DNA from: Lyophyllum atratum
Lineage: Eukaryota; Basidiomycota; Agaricomycetes; Agaricales; Lyophyllaceae
Direction: 5' to 3'
DNA: 64,000 bases
Assembly: GCA_014905825.1 (NCBI GenBank)
Contig: JACGCN010000009.1
Coordinates: forward strand, 1,054,001-1,118,000
Position 1 is the first letter of the stretch, and every line of letters begins with the position of its first letter. A model generated the notes under the pieces. That model was not told the DNA's origin and made no database searches. It was given only the letters and a program-made list of their open reading frames with translations. Below, piece by piece: positions 1 to 11,200 of the stretch. Made by a program: the position numbers and the translations under genes.

Positions 1-437
1 GAAAACATTGAACGAGTTGTGAAGTTTGGGTTACTGATGGACACTTTGTGTTAATGCCAGCCGACAGGGAGGATTGGAAAACTCTAGAGACTAAGGGTCT
101 AAAAGTCTGTGGGAGCCAGATTTTCGGTAAGTTTTTGATGGATCAGGCTTGGAAGTTGGGAGAATCTGGGACCAGGAGGAACATGGGAGACACATGGTTT
201 TGGTGGACCTCATCATATTTATGATATTTTCTAGCGACTGGATCACCTCGAGACCAAGTGGGAGTGTTGGGAATTGTGTCGTTCTCAAGGAAATCGGCAT
301 AATTTGTGTTTATTTACATGTATTTACTTCAGATGTTCTTGACCCTGAACCACAACAATCAAGGCAGTTATCTCCTTTCTCAGGCACGCGAGATCGTATT
401 CCAACATTCACTCTCCTCAACATTTCCTGTGGTGTCA
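1..437 (+). other. Unassigned; possible retroelement 3' end with short LTR-like segment
   Basis: No gene is recognised here. A purine-rich stretch (GTGGGAG) is followed at 265 by TGTTGGGAAT, and an ATTCCAACA end lies at 406. Together these make a 142 bp segment bounded by imperfect inverted TGTTGG/CCAACA ends. The arrangement resembles a polypurine tract plus a small LTR on the plus strand, but no second copy is in the window and no target duplication was found. The 100-residue plus frame at 149-451 looks fortuitous. Confidence 0.2.
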
Positions 438-1750
438 TCATGGACCAATAATGGCCCTAGTGATACTTTGCAGAAGCTTTCTGCAGTCCTTGTTTAACAC
501 CAATGTTTGATTTTTGGGATATGAGCAGCAACGCTCAATCGAATCGGGGTGGAGCGTGGTTGGTGGGTACAAGATGGGAAGAAGATGTTTCTGATTGAAC
601 GCGAATGTGATTCCATCCCAGATAATGTCGGAAGGACATGGTCTACATTCAGGACAAGCCATGTCATTGCTAAAATTGACTAGCCGTGCATAGTCGAACC
701 AAACTTTTCGGAGATTCCTTCATCCACAAAAGTGGCCCCTTGTGTGTACTTGGCATATCTCCATGACACAACATGGACCCATGCCACAAAAGGAGTCTCC
801 GATGAGGTGTACTCCATAGTATACTCATCCAAGAGGTCATGTGCAAAGAAAAGTTGGTTGTTGTAGTTAAAAATTCCCAGCTCGCAAGAATCCGGACAAA
901 TGTAGTGATTGCCTGGGGTATTGCATTTTTGGCACTTTTGTAGTTGAATTGAGCATACAAGAGGCTTGGTGAGAGAATAGAGCAGACACTTCTTTGTCAC
1001 AGTTGGTTTAGCTGGATCAAAGAGAATACCACATGCACATTGGGAGGATAGGCTGAGAGGGATGATTTCAGGGCTTTTTGTAATAGGCAGTGGTTGGGGA
1101 TATAACTCCACATCACTATCGCTGGCAGCCCAAGTGGGTATAACAATTGGAAGATATGAGACGGGCTGGATTTGCTGGACATTGGCCCAATGAGCAGCAA
1201 CTAGTTATAAGTGATCAATGCACTTGTTGTACAATCTAGAATGTAATTTGCACCTGCAGGTGTGTTTTTGCTTGCACTGTCATCCTTGGCATTTGGATCT
1301 GCCTTCAACAATTGCTGCAATGTATACTTTGCTTGATATATATGACCGCAAGAATTTCCGTTGTCTGCTGTACAAGTCCAGCATCTAGTACCTTTATCGT
1401 CCCCTGTATAGGCAACAATCTTTCTTGACTTGACTAAATAATGACTTTTCGCCGATGCCACAAAGAAAAGATTGACTGAGTCTGTCTCCCTGAGATCTAT
1501 GCAAAAAAAGATGACATCTATGTTCAAAATCAGAAGTGTATTTCAAATGAAATAATGTAGTTCTTGTACCATCCTTTTGTCCTTCATAACTTGCTGAGTT
1601 TTCGACTTCAAACTCATTGAAGAAGTCCTGGTGGACACATTCTCCAAGCAGCTTAGCAGTAAGGCATAAGCATACAGGTTCCAGTATTGGTGAAGACCTA
1701 TTAAGCTGCAAGCAATACCACTCTTTCTGATTCAAAGTTAGATCAGTCAA
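438..1750 (-). pseudogene. Decayed KDZ transposon fragment with cysteine-cluster domains
   Basis: Several minus-strand frames in sequence (1750-1394, 1527-1201, 1111-680, 662-438) read like pieces of one broken protein. The last piece starts MACPECRPCPSDIIWDG and continues with an AFNQKHLLP stretch, which I recognise from fungal KDZ (Kyakuja-Dileera-Zisupton) proteins. The 1111-680 piece has CACG near its start, then paired cysteines (CQKC, CPDSC) like the CxC5/CxC6 clusters attached to KDZ transposases. The 1527-1201 piece has CWTC followed by CGH, a possible SWIM-like zinc site. The transposase core itself is not visible. Frames are interrupted, so this is a relic. The family call is from memory of motif patterns. 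Confidence 0.55.
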
Positions 1751-2461
1751 AACATCGTTTGGAATCTACGTACCATAGTGGAAGGGCGCCGGGTACGGCG
1801 CCAACACTTAGATCGGACGTCAGACAGGACAATAGTATCTTCGTTGCAGCGGGAGAGGTTTAGTAAGTAATAAGAGTGAAATGAAATCATAACTAACCTT
1901 TGTTACAGCGGGAGAGGTTGATGGGCAACGAAGGGAGGGGAAGGATGATATAGTAAAGGCAGGGATTCAATCATGTAGCTGGAGAATGTCAGGGAAGGGC
2001 GGGGAATACAAGAAGGTTGACATCGAGAGTAATAGCAAGAGTAATAGCCGCGTAGAAGCGGTGTGGTGATGGTATTGAGCCAGGAATAGGTGAGGGCCCG
2101 AGGGGCGGCCTTACACGTAGCTCTGCCTTGACTGCTATTCTACCCTTGCACAACAAATATATCTCTTTTAAGGCAGAAAAACCAGCAACATTGCAAAATA
2201 CTGCTTCAACAAAGGCCAAGTAACCAGTATTAGAGGAAGGGACATCATTTTGTAATCTAGAGTCAAATTCTTGTGGGTTGGAGGCCATATGTATATCATC
2301 AGTCCAAAATCCGATGGGACTTTGAGCAGTAGTAAACAGAACAGAATCCTGTTGATCACCGTTTTCGTGCCTTGGCTTCCTGACGCGTGTTCGCTTGAGC
2401 TGATTGTTTCAAACATAAAATCGAGTATGCTGTCTGTTCTGAATACATCTCCAACCTTGAC
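1751..2461. other. No recognised gene; short direct repeat
   Basis: This stretch has no convincing coding frame. A 20 bp segment ending CAGCGGGAGAGGTT occurs at 1841-1860 and again, with changes, at 1900-1919. The palindromic GGCGCC...GGCGCC pair near 1786-1802 could be a retroelement junction remnant, but nothing else supports that. Confidence 0.3.
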
Positions 2462-2903
2462 ATGGCAGCTCTCAAGAAAAGGCTGAAAGAGATGGAAATG
2501 ACACCTCTATTGCAACTATCAAAAAAGCTAGCTTGTAGCCTCGTGGAGCACATGAGTTGGAACCTAGAGCACGAGAATGATTTCCTGTTCAAAGGTCCCA
2601 AATCCTGGACTCATTCCGGCCAGGAGATTTGCTTTGAGGCTTTCCTGGCTGTAGTGTCAAAATTTGATGGCACTGAGATCAGACCCATTGCGGGCAGCTT
2701 CGAGATTACTATGGACCAAATTATCAGAGGCCAATGGTGTCCGGGTGAGCATACCTTTTATCATGTTATGTCATGCATTCTCTGCTCACTGAGAAACTAC
2801 ACTTCAGGACAACAGCGAACACCTGTCACCCTCAAGGTACAGTGGTCTCTGGTGCCCGTGTGAGTATGTTTCTGTCTCTGACTCTTCTCTCCAGAAACTA
2901 TGA
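2462..2903 (+). CDS. Hypothetical spliced ORF of unknown function
   Basis: The frame from ATG 2462 encodes about 94 residues starting MAALKKRLKEMEMTPLL. It then meets a fungal intron at 2745-2807 (GTGAGC...TTCAG). Splicing keeps the frame and joins QWCPG to QQRTPVTLK. A second candidate intron starts with GTACAG at 2837 and ends CTCCAG at 2894, after which TGA follows in two codons. No domain is recognised. It may be an exon of a longer gene or a transposon fragment; upstream exons could not be defined. Confidence 0.35.
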
Positions 2904-3008
2904 TCGCTACAAGTGCCTTAGTTAAGCTTGTGGGTTAAGGAACACAAAATATCCATGATTAGAGCAAAAAATCAGGATCGACCGACCAAACAAGGTATAT
3001 GAATCCGC

Positions 3009-3260
3009 TTGGTTTGGATGGTCATATTGCTCCTCTTTTCTTCCCTTTATTCTGCTACAGAGTATATCAACGCGATTCTGAACGTGGATGCTTCATTACA
3101 TCCTTCTAACACTGTCATTGTCGACATCATCCGGAAGGTCCATCTGAAGTGTGCTTATCCTTCCTGCTTTCATTATAATCAACTCAAGCCTCCCAGTCTA
3201 TCATCTCCTAGTGTCAAACTCGAAAAAAGTGAGGAACAGGATTCAAAAAGTTGGCACTAA
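3009..3260 (+). CDS. Small ORF, unknown, 83 residues
   Basis: An open frame lies just downstream of the previous ORF. It has a hydrophobic start (VILLLFSSLYSATEYIN), then an unremarkable polar tail rich in S, P and K. A polypyrimidine stretch ending CTACAG falls inside the first codons, so the real exon could begin near 3060 and the apparent signal peptide may be intron sequence. No family is recognised and coding status is doubtful. Confidence 0.2.
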   Translation: MVWMVILLLFSSLYSATEYINAILNVDASLHPSNTVIVDIIRKVHLKCAYPSCFHYNQLKPPSLSSPSVKLEKSEEQDSKSWH

Positions 3261-4158
3261 AAAAAAGGCTCATTGCGAACTCATATATCCAATAACAACG
3301 TCCTGAAAAGCAGAAGTTAACATATATTCAATAACAACATCCTGAAAAGTAGAAGTCAACATTGGCACTTCTGGTAAAAAATGCTTATTGTAAATTAATT
3401 GAAAATAATAACACAAAATTCTGAAATTGGAAAACAAAAATAGTTAGCAATGAAAAACCTCAAAAAGCAAAAATCACCGATTTCAAGTGATAAATATCTA
3501 CCAGAAGTTCGAACCTAAATTGCTACGTCAGAAAATGTTCCGCCAAGAAAAAACTACTTACTGTAAACATGAACCTGTGGCCTAAAAAAAAGAGACTAAC
3601 ACCAACACACAGTTGCCTTATGGCGGCAATGTCAAGCCTAAACACAAGAAATACTACTAGCATACTCCTGGCTCCCTGACCAAGGTATGGTTGCCTCTCC
3701 CTGGAGACAAACTAACTGTGTCGTAGACATTCTGACAGATTCCCCAGTACCCAGTATGCCCCCAGATTCCAAATGTGGATGCTAATTTCTATTCTGAGAG
3801 CCCACACGGCGAGCTCGCAACCAAAGGACATGAGGAGCCACCTCACATCCACACATAGCCAACAACTTCGAGGCCACTTGGCAAAGGTGGACTCGGGAGA
3901 AGCAGGGTGTAGCTGCTCACTGCGCTGCATGTGAGAGGGAAGGGAAGAAAGGGCATCAGCAGAAAAGAGCGAGCACGTTCAAACTATATCATTGTCTGGA
4001 AAGATCCCGGAGTCGGTAACGGTGAGTGGCCACATCAGCATCACCAACTACAGGAATCTATTTTAGGATGTTTGTGCCAGATCTCTGGCATGCCCCTGAC
4101 AACCACTATGTTTGTCGACAACAAAGGGCATGGCGAGGCCATTGTTGCGAGCTCATGT
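3261..4158. repeat. Gene-free stretch with a 39 bp tandem duplication
   Basis: AT-rich sequence without a convincing gene. A unit of about 39 bp (CATATATCCAATAACAACG... ending AGAAGTTAAC) occurs twice in tandem at about 3284-3322 and 3323-3361 with a few substitutions. The rest, up to the gypsy target site at 4159, shows nothing recognisable. Confidence 0.5.
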
Positions 4159-4163
4159 CCTCT

Positions 4164-4693
4164 TGTGATACGGCCGTTCTGAATAGTAGACTTCTCGCGA
4201 GATGAAGTCTCTCGGGGGATCGACGACAGCGGGAGTCGGATCCGAGCCAAGGGAAGCTCTGCGTCCCTTTCGGGCGCTGAGCAGTCGAGTACGGAGAAGG
4301 GAGCTCTGCAGCCCTTACGGGCGCTGAGCGATAGAGCGCGTCTTGTAACCCTAGACAAAGGGAAGGGGTCACCCGCCTTCGGGACCTTGTGTACCTAGGT
4401 GAGGTGAGCTGTCACCCGACTCCGGGGCTCTGTGTACCTGAGCTAGGTGAGCTGTCTCCCATGCTCTGGGTCCAGTGTCCCGGGAAGGGAGCGCGAGGCT
4501 AACGAGTCGAGTCGAGGCGACGAGATGAGAGTCCGAGGTAAGATATATTATGGCGTGTCCCAATGGACACGCGTACACAAAGGTTACAGAAGGTCTAGGT
4601 AAATAGGAGCAAACATCGGCCCGTCCGGTCAGTACGTGCAAAGGTGACTATGACTACACTATAGAGTTAGGAATATGGAATACCGTCGTCACA
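4164..4693 (-). repeat. 3' LTR of gypsy element 1
   Basis: 530 bp LTR whose terminal inverted ends are TGTGA/TCACA. On the element's sense strand it starts at 4693. Its first five bases, TGTGA, complete the last leucine codon and supply the stop codon of ORF3. Confidence 0.95.
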
Positions 4694-7600
4694 GTGCCCC
4701 CCCGTGTACTAGTCCGGACGAAGGGCCGCCGTTGTTGTCTGGACTGTCGTCGCGCATCTGCCTTTCCCGGTTGGCGGCGCGCCGCGCCTTTCTATTCCGC
4801 TTGGACGGCCCTCCCCTTCGCCCGCGTTTCCGATCTCGTCGACGTCCGGGCTTGCCATCCTCCTCATCGCTTGACAGTTCGCCGTCCTCGATGTCGCTCT
4901 CTTCCCCTCTGCGCCATCTGGAAGTAGAGCCCCCCAGTCCCATGCGTTCCGCTAGGTCGACATTCAGTCGTCGCGACAGGGTAGCAGGGGGCGGACTGGG
5001 GCCTCGTAGGCGGGCGCTCAGAGGAGTAGGGTTGGAGAAGCGCGCGTCCAAAGGGGGCCTACGAGGAGGGGCCTCCGTTAGTCGCGAACTCAACGAAGCA
5101 GAAGGGGGCGGCAAGGAGGGGGGTACCACCGGATCGGCTGGTTGTGTGACCGGGGCCGGCACGATGGCACTTGTAGCTCCCGGTGCCAAGCTCATCAGGA
5201 ACTCAAGCACCGTCATATTCGCTAGCTGAGCGCGGAAAGCTCCCGCTGGGTCACGGTCCAGTAGCGCGGGGGCCAGTACCTGGGCCAAGCCCGTAGTTGC
5301 GACCGCAACTGCCGGAACTGTCGGGACAACAGGGACATCGTTGCTCGGAGGAGCTCCCGTTGCGCGCTGCGGTGATGGGGACGACCAGCGGCTGGGTCGA
5401 GATCGCGAGCGAGAGGAATCGTATCGGTGTCTCACCGGCGACCGAGAGCGGGACGGGGATCGCCGGCGAGGGGAGGCACGAACGGGCGACCTAGGACGGT
5501 AGCGTCGGGCAGACGGGGACCAGCGCCGATAGCGAGAGTGAGAGGGGTGCGGCGAAGGTGAACGAGGTCGGGTTGGGGGACGGTAGTGGCGTGACTCGTT
5601 ATCCCATCGGGGGCGTGAGGGGCCTACGTCAGGGGATGGAGACCGTCGCCGTCGCACAGGGGGAGCCATCGGGGACAGCGAACATCGACCGCTCGTCATG
5701 GGGGAAGGAAGGGGCGCTGTCCAATTCTCCCGAGCAGTCAGCCCAGCTTGACGGAATTCGGTGGCGTTGGAGCCCACCAACCGTTCAGGTGCTCCTGTCA
5801 CCATTGGCACTGTGAGGTAGGCGTCTCGCAAGGATCGGGCTCCTTCGACGGTAGTCGTGGCAATCCACAGGGTCTGTTGCGCCTGCGTAACCGTCAGGGC
5901 AATTCGCAGCACATGGACCTCGGGCCTAATCTGCGCGAGACTCAGGATCCGTTCACGAATATCAGTCCACGAGCACTCAAGCGAGAACGACGTCGAGCGT
6001 AAGAACATCTCATGCACGTCCTCGTCAACTAGCATATCCCTCTCGGGGGAGGGCGTGGAGCCCAGGGAAATACTCTCATCCTCGTCGTGGGCGAAAGGCG
6101 TGAGGACGGGGACTGTCGCTGAAGGCGTGTCTGGGACCCGGGACAACGTAGGCAAAGCCGATCTCTCAGGCGCCAAGTCCGAGTTTCCGAGTCCCTCCGA
6201 GTGAGCGGGCAAAGCCAATCTTTCAGGCGCCATTCCACCCGACGAAGCTTCTGCTCCTGATTCTGCTGTCGAAACAGGCAACAGAGGGAGCTCTGAGCAC
6301 CCTGGTTCGCCAAAGGTAGTCCCGGCGTGGTGCCTCTCCGCGTACATGCTGGAGTAGAGCCAAGTCGATGGCATCTCCTGTCGTCTCGCGTTCCAAAAGG
6401 TCCAGTCCCCTGGCACCGGCCGACCGAAGATCTTGATCGGGGAGACGAGACCTCTTGGAACTGGTAGGCGCAGGGAGAAGTGCAGCACCCTCCGTCGTTC
6501 CCGATCGTACATAGTGTATTCCTCATCCGGCTTGGTCTTAGCCCCCACCCGTTTGAAGCGTCCTTCGTCATCCAAAACGTACTTCGTCCAGGTTCCGGAT
6601 TGTCCTTGATTATCGGCTACCGGAGGAGGTCGAATCCAAGGTACCCGATCAGAGGCGAGGACGACTTCATACATGGGCGGGACTCGCGTCGCTTCATTGG
6701 GAATGGGTTCCTTCTCTTGCGGGGCGAAGTTGATCGGAGAGTAGGGACGAGGAATCTCCACAGGGGCGTCGACGAGAGGGCCAGTATCCGGCCCGCGCCA
6801 CCCCTGAGCCGTAGCTGAGGTACACTCCATCTCTTCTTCCGTGGCCACCACGGTCGCAGCTGGCAGAGGAGCCACCCATTGGGTCACCGCGCTTTGGTTC
6901 CTGTGCGCTACGAAGTCGTAGCCGTTGGTAGTTGGGCCCAGTTCCTCGACATCGGTTCTGTGTCGCCAGGAGGGGAAGTTGAAAGAGGATTCGTTCACCA
7001 CCCAAAGCTCCGTGTTGGTAAGCTTGTGGACCAGAAAGCACGGGATACGCTGGCTGAGCAACCACAGAGCCTCCTCCTCCCGATCCCCGTTAATCCACGC
7101 ACCCAGGAATTCATCATCTGCGCGAGCAATCCCCTCCCGCCGGACGCTCTCAATGGCGGGTAACCAGCGGTGCTCCAGCAACCGGTTCGCGAACCGTATC
7201 CAGGCGGCTTTATGCTTGATTTGGCGCTGAATCTCGACGCCGTAGTCCACTGCATCCTCGTAGGCGTAGTAGGCGCCCAACCCGTCCACGGTCATGGCGC
7301 TAGGCGCGGAGGGTCGCCGATCCCAGAAGTCGGTGTAGGTGTCGCGCAGGGGAACGCAGGCCGCCATCAGGGAGTCGAGCAGTCTGTTCCTATTTGCCAG
7401 CCGCTCGATGTAGGCGGGGTTCACGTTCCCCCTTGTCGCGCCAAGTGCCGTGGCAGACGGGGTGGACACCCAATTTTGGTGGATGAATTCGTGCTCCGGG
7501 AACTCGCTCATCCGGGCTTGTCCGATCTTCGGTCGCAGGACGAACACGACCCAGGGCTTGCCGGTTAACATCTGAGGCGATACAGTGTCATCGAACGGCC

Positions 7601-7874
7601 CCAGGTGCCCGTCGAAGCGACGTAGTTTGCTGTCCACTGGTATTCGTCCAGTAAACGAGGGCGGCGGCAACCCTGGCAGGAACGGGATCAATCCTGAGTT
7701 GGGCGACCACACCTCGTACTGCCCGCGAACGAAGCGACCGCTGTGCTGACGTATGGTCGGTAGAGGAAGTTTGAATCTTAGGGATGAGTCGACGACAGGC
7801 GGGTCGTCGTAACCGGCGAGACTGGCTAGGCGGGGCGTAGAAAATCGCCGAGAGTCTCCAGGATTAGAGTTCAT
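4689..7874 (-). CDS. ORF3 of gypsy element 1: 1061-residue SR-rich protein of unknown function
   Basis: A single uninterrupted frame between pol and the 3' LTR, in the same sense as gag-pol. Residues 1 to about 430 look globular (for example AYYAYEDAVDYGVEIQRQ, then ALWLLSQRIPCFLVHKL near 270-285). Residues about 735-835 are an arginine-serine-rich stretch with many RSPSP and RSRS repeats, as in SR splicing factors. About 985-1000 is acidic (ESDIEDGELSSDEED), followed by a dense basic nuclear-localisation-like tail. There is no signal peptide or transmembrane segment, so it is not an obvious envelope. The stop codon lies in the LTR. I have the impression that related uncharacterised proteins occur in other agarics, but I know no assigned function. 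Roles in RNA export, splicing control or nuclear entry are speculation. Confidence 0.85.
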   Translation of the reverse strand: MNSNPGDSRRFSTPRLASLAGYDDPPVVDSSLRFKLPLPTIRQHSGRFVRGQYEVWSPNSGLIPFLPGLPPPSFTGRIPVDSKLRRFDGHLGPFDDTVSPQMLTGKPWVVFVLRPKIGQARMSEFPEHEFIHQNWVSTPSATALGATRGNVNPAYIERLANRNRLLDSLMAACVPLRDTYTDFWDRRPSAPSAMTVDGLGAYYAYEDAVDYGVEIQRQIKHKAAWIRFANRLLEHRWLPAIESVRREGIARADDEFLGAWINGDREEEALWLLSQRIPCFLVHKLTNTELWVVNESSFNFPSWRHRTDVEELGPTTNGYDFVAHRNQSAVTQWVAPLPAATVVATEEEMECTSATAQGWRGPDTGPLVDAPVEIPRPYSPINFAPQEKEPIPNEATRVPPMYEVVLASDRVPWIRPPPVADNQGQSGTWTKYVLDDEGRFKRVGAKTKPDEEYTMYDRERRRVLHFSLRLPVPRGLVSPIKIFGRPVPGDWTFWNARRQEMPSTWLYSSMYAERHHAGTTFGEPGCSELPLLPVSTAESGAEASSGGMAPERLALPAHSEGLGNSDLAPERSALPTLSRVPDTPSATVPVLTPFAHDEDESISLGSTPSPERDMLVDEDVHEMFLRSTSFSLECSWTDIRERILSLAQIRPEVHVLRIALTVTQAQQTLWIATTTVEGARSLRDAYLTVPMVTGAPERLVGSNATEFRQAGLTARENWTAPLPSPMTSGRCSLSPMAPPVRRRRSPSPDVGPSRPRWDNESRHYRPPTRPRSPSPHPSHSRYRRWSPSARRYRPRSPVRASPRRRSPSRSRSPVRHRYDSSRSRSRPSRWSSPSPQRATGAPPSNDVPVVPTVPAVAVATTGLAQVLAPALLDRDPAGAFRAQLANMTVLEFLMSLAPGATSAIVPAPVTQPADPVVPPSLPPPSASLSSRLTEAPPRRPPLDARFSNPTPLSARLRGPSPPPATLSRRLNVDLAERMGLGGSTSRWRRGEESDIEDGELSSDEEDGKPGRRRDRKRGRRGGPSKRNRKARRAANRERQMRDDSPDNNGGPSSGLVHGGAL
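4694..4706 (-). promoter_or_regulatory. Polypurine tract of gypsy element 1, also coding
   Basis: Directly upstream of the 3' LTR the sense strand reads CACGGGGGGGCAC, the expected place for plus-strand priming. The tract is translated as part of the C-terminus of ORF3 (HGGA). Confidence 0.6.
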
Positions 7875-8221
7875 TGTATTTTAACAGTCGAGTAGTATGA
7901 ATTATTTAATTTGATAGGAGGGAGGAGGTCCTCAGATTCCGGTCGCGTACTCCAAGAAGGGTACCGCGCCCTGGAACGTTTAGAAAGGTTTAGGAAGGGG
8001 GCGTGGCGGTCCGAGACCGCTGAGCGCCTTAGATTCCGGTCGCGTACTCTGATGGTACCGCGCCCTGAAATCCGAGTCGACACACGCAAATGAAGTGAAG
8101 GTTCGGAGGTCTATTGAGCCAGGACCGACGATGACGATCTTGGTTGAGAATATGGAGGGGAAGAAGCGAGCGGAGTAAGAAATCTAAACTGTACAGTTAA
8201 CCGGGAGTTTCCGTTTTCCCA
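7875..8221 (-). other. Spacer between pol and ORF3 with a degenerate direct repeat
   Basis: This 347 bp gap has no long frame. A segment of about 45 bp containing AGATTCCGGTCGCGTACTC and then GGTACCGCGCCCTG occurs at about 7932-7974 and again at about 8031-8069. It is the natural place for a signal allowing ORF3 expression (a subgenomic promoter, splice acceptor or reinitiation site), but no specific signal could be proved. Confidence 0.45.
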
Positions 8222-11200
8222 TCACGTGAGTCCTGCCATGGCACGATACTCGCGTTTAAGTGCAGGCGCGTTGCGTATATCGTACTCCGAGACCCAGCTG
8301 TCCTCGGAGGGGTCGTAGCCCTTCCATCGGACTAAATACATCCTACGGTCGCCAGACTTCCGCCCAGAGAGCTTGTGTCCGAGGATGGCCTCAACCTCCA
8401 ATTCCTCAGAGGCTAGAAACTCCCGAGTAGGGGGTAACTGGGTTCGCTCTCCGAACTTAGGGTCTGAAGGGGTGTACCGCCGAAGGTGCTGTAAGTTGAA
8501 GACGGGGTGCATAGGGTAGTTATCGGGCAGCCTTAGTCGGTAGACTACAGGGTTGATCTTCTCTAGCACCTCAAACGGGCCTATCGTTCGTTGTACGAGC
8601 TTTCTTCCCGTTCCTTTGACGTCCACCAGTTCCAAGGTGTGTGGGTTGACTAACGCCCATTCTCCGGGTTTAAATTCCACTACGGGTCGTCGTCCTTTGT
8701 TATATGCTTTCGCTTGGCGTTCTTGCGCTAGCACAACTGCGTCGCGCGCCGCCTTGCGATGCATGTCCAGTTCCGTAATGAAATCTTCACCCTTCTGGCT
8801 CGCAATGAAAGGACGTCCAACCGGATCGGTTTGAGGGGTTACGACTCCCGCCGTAGTTTGAGGTTTATAGCCCATAAGTAAGAAATCCGGCGAGTAGGAA
8901 GTGGAGGAGTGAACCGAAGAGTTGTAGGCATGGGCTAGGGCCGAGAGCCATTGCGCCCAAGAGGCACGGTCCTTGGCTACGTATGCGCGCAACATTTGTT
9001 CAATGGTCGCATTCAAGACCTCGGTCTGACCGTCCATCTGGGGATGATGCGCAGAGGATAACGCCATGACGCTACCGTAACTTTCTACTACCGATCTCCA
9101 GAACGCGGTCGACCATCGTTTATCCCTGTCGGCTATGATGCGTTCGGGTAGTCCATAGACATTAGCCACGCGTTCCACGAAGATTTTAGCGAAGCCTTCC
9201 TGCGAGAGCTCCTCGAAGGTAGGTATAAAAAGTGCATATCGCGTAAGTTTGTCAACTATGACTAGGACTGCAGTATATTTAAGGTCGCCCGAAGGAGGTA
9301 GCCCAGTGATGAGATCGAGGGATACGGTGGCGAAAGGTCTAGCTGGAACGTGTGCCGGCCTTAAGCCTCCCATCTTCCTCAGATGATCGACTTTAATTTT
9401 TTGACAGACGTCGCAGGACTTAGTGTAATCCTGAACGTCTTTAGCCATTGTAGGACGTCCAACCGGATCGGTTTGAGGGGTTACGACTCCCGCCGTAGTT
9501 TGAGGTTTATAGCCCATAAGTAAGAAATCCGGCGAGTAGGAAGTGGAGGAGTGAACCGAAGAGTTGTAGGCATGGGCTAGGGCCGAGAGCCATTGCGCCC
9601 AAGAGGCACGGTCCTTGGCTACGTATGCGCGCAACATTTGTTCAATGGTCGCATTCAAGACCTCGGTCTGACCGTCCATCTGGGGATGATGCGCAGAGGA
9701 TAACGCCATGACGCTACCGTAACTTTCTACTACCGATCTCCAGAACGCGGTCGACCATCGTTTATCCCTGTCGGCTATGATGCGTTCGGGTAGTCCATAG
9801 ACATTAGCCACGCGTTCCACGAAGATTTTAGCGAAGCCTTCCTGCGAGAGCTCCTCGAAGGTAGGTATAAAAAGTGCATATCGCGTAAGTTTGTCAACTA
9901 TGACTAGGACTGCAGTATATTTAAGGTCGCCCGAAGGAGGTAGCCCAGTGATGAGATCGAGGGATACGGTGGCGAAAGGTCTAGCTGGAACGTGTGCCGG
10001 CCTTAAGCCTCCCATCTTCCTCAGATGATCGACTTTAATTTTTTGACAGACGTCGCAGGACTTAGTGTAATCCTGAACGTCTTTAGCCATTGTAGGCCAA
10101 AAGAATAAATCCTTCAGTCTAGCGAGGAACCGACGGGGTCCGGCGTGGGCGCTTTCGAAGGGGGACTCATGTATCCAGCGGAGAACGTAGTTGACCTGAT
10201 CCTTAGGGACGCACAGCCGAGTATTCCAGTCCGCATCCACGAAGTAAAGGAGACCGTTATTTCCCTTCTGGAAACGAGAGGGCGTCAATACAGTCTCGGG
10301 GTTCGGTATATCGTCCGGGTACCGCTTTTTGAAGTAAGGATCTTTAGGATAAGCTGTCGCAAACTTAGTTATCATGTCCGCGTTCATGGAAATAAGCAGA
10401 TGTGATTTCCTCGACCAATCGTCCTCCGGAGGTTCCTCTGAAGGCGTCACTCCTGAAGGGTAAGTCCAATGGTCTTTGGCCGGAAACGGGAGGTCGTCCT
10501 CCACGGAGGCGCTCTCTTCGAGCGTCGCTTCCGTGTGGGACTCGCTTTCAGAGGGGGCGCTCTTTGCAGGCGCCACTTCCTCGGCAGCATCCTTCCTAGT
10601 TCGAACACGGTGACTCTCTTTCTCGACTACGTCCTCCCACCACCAGACGGTAAAGACGGCTTTCTTAGCGGGGGCGTTAGTCCCAGCATCCTCCAGGGAC
10701 TGTGCCTTGTCCTGGGTTGCTTGATCCGGGATGATGGCGGGCAAATCGTCGCGAAGAGGCGAGCTGTGCTGCGGGATACGAGGGAGCCGCGAGAGCGGGT
10801 CCACATTGGAATGTACTCTTCCAGGCCGATGAACGATCTTGAGTCCTGGATAGGCAGCGTAAACAGCCCCCCACGCGGCCAGCCGCCGGTTCGCGTTTTC
10901 GTAGACTCGCGCCCACTGAAGGGCAGCGTGATCTGTGATAAGAATGACCACCTCCCCTTCTATAAAGGGCTGGAATTTCACCAGAGCCTCCTTAGCGCCT
11001 AAGGCTTCACGTTCGGTCGCGCTGTAATTACGCTCCGATTGAGAGAGCGTCCTGCTCCAATAGCAGATGACACGCTCCACACGGACAACCGTGTCATCCA
11101 AGGTAGGGCCCCACTTAGTACGCTCCGAAAGACCCTCGTCCACGTCCTTGGTCAAGGTCGGTACTAGGGACGGGACGTCGACACCGGCCGTCCAAGCCTT

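Noticed and set aside
4675..7568. Plus-strand frames opposite ORF3 (for example 4675-5229, 6480-6818, 7170-7568)
   Set aside because: They are shadows of the long minus-strand ORF3, with arginine- and serine-rich composition forced by the opposite strand.
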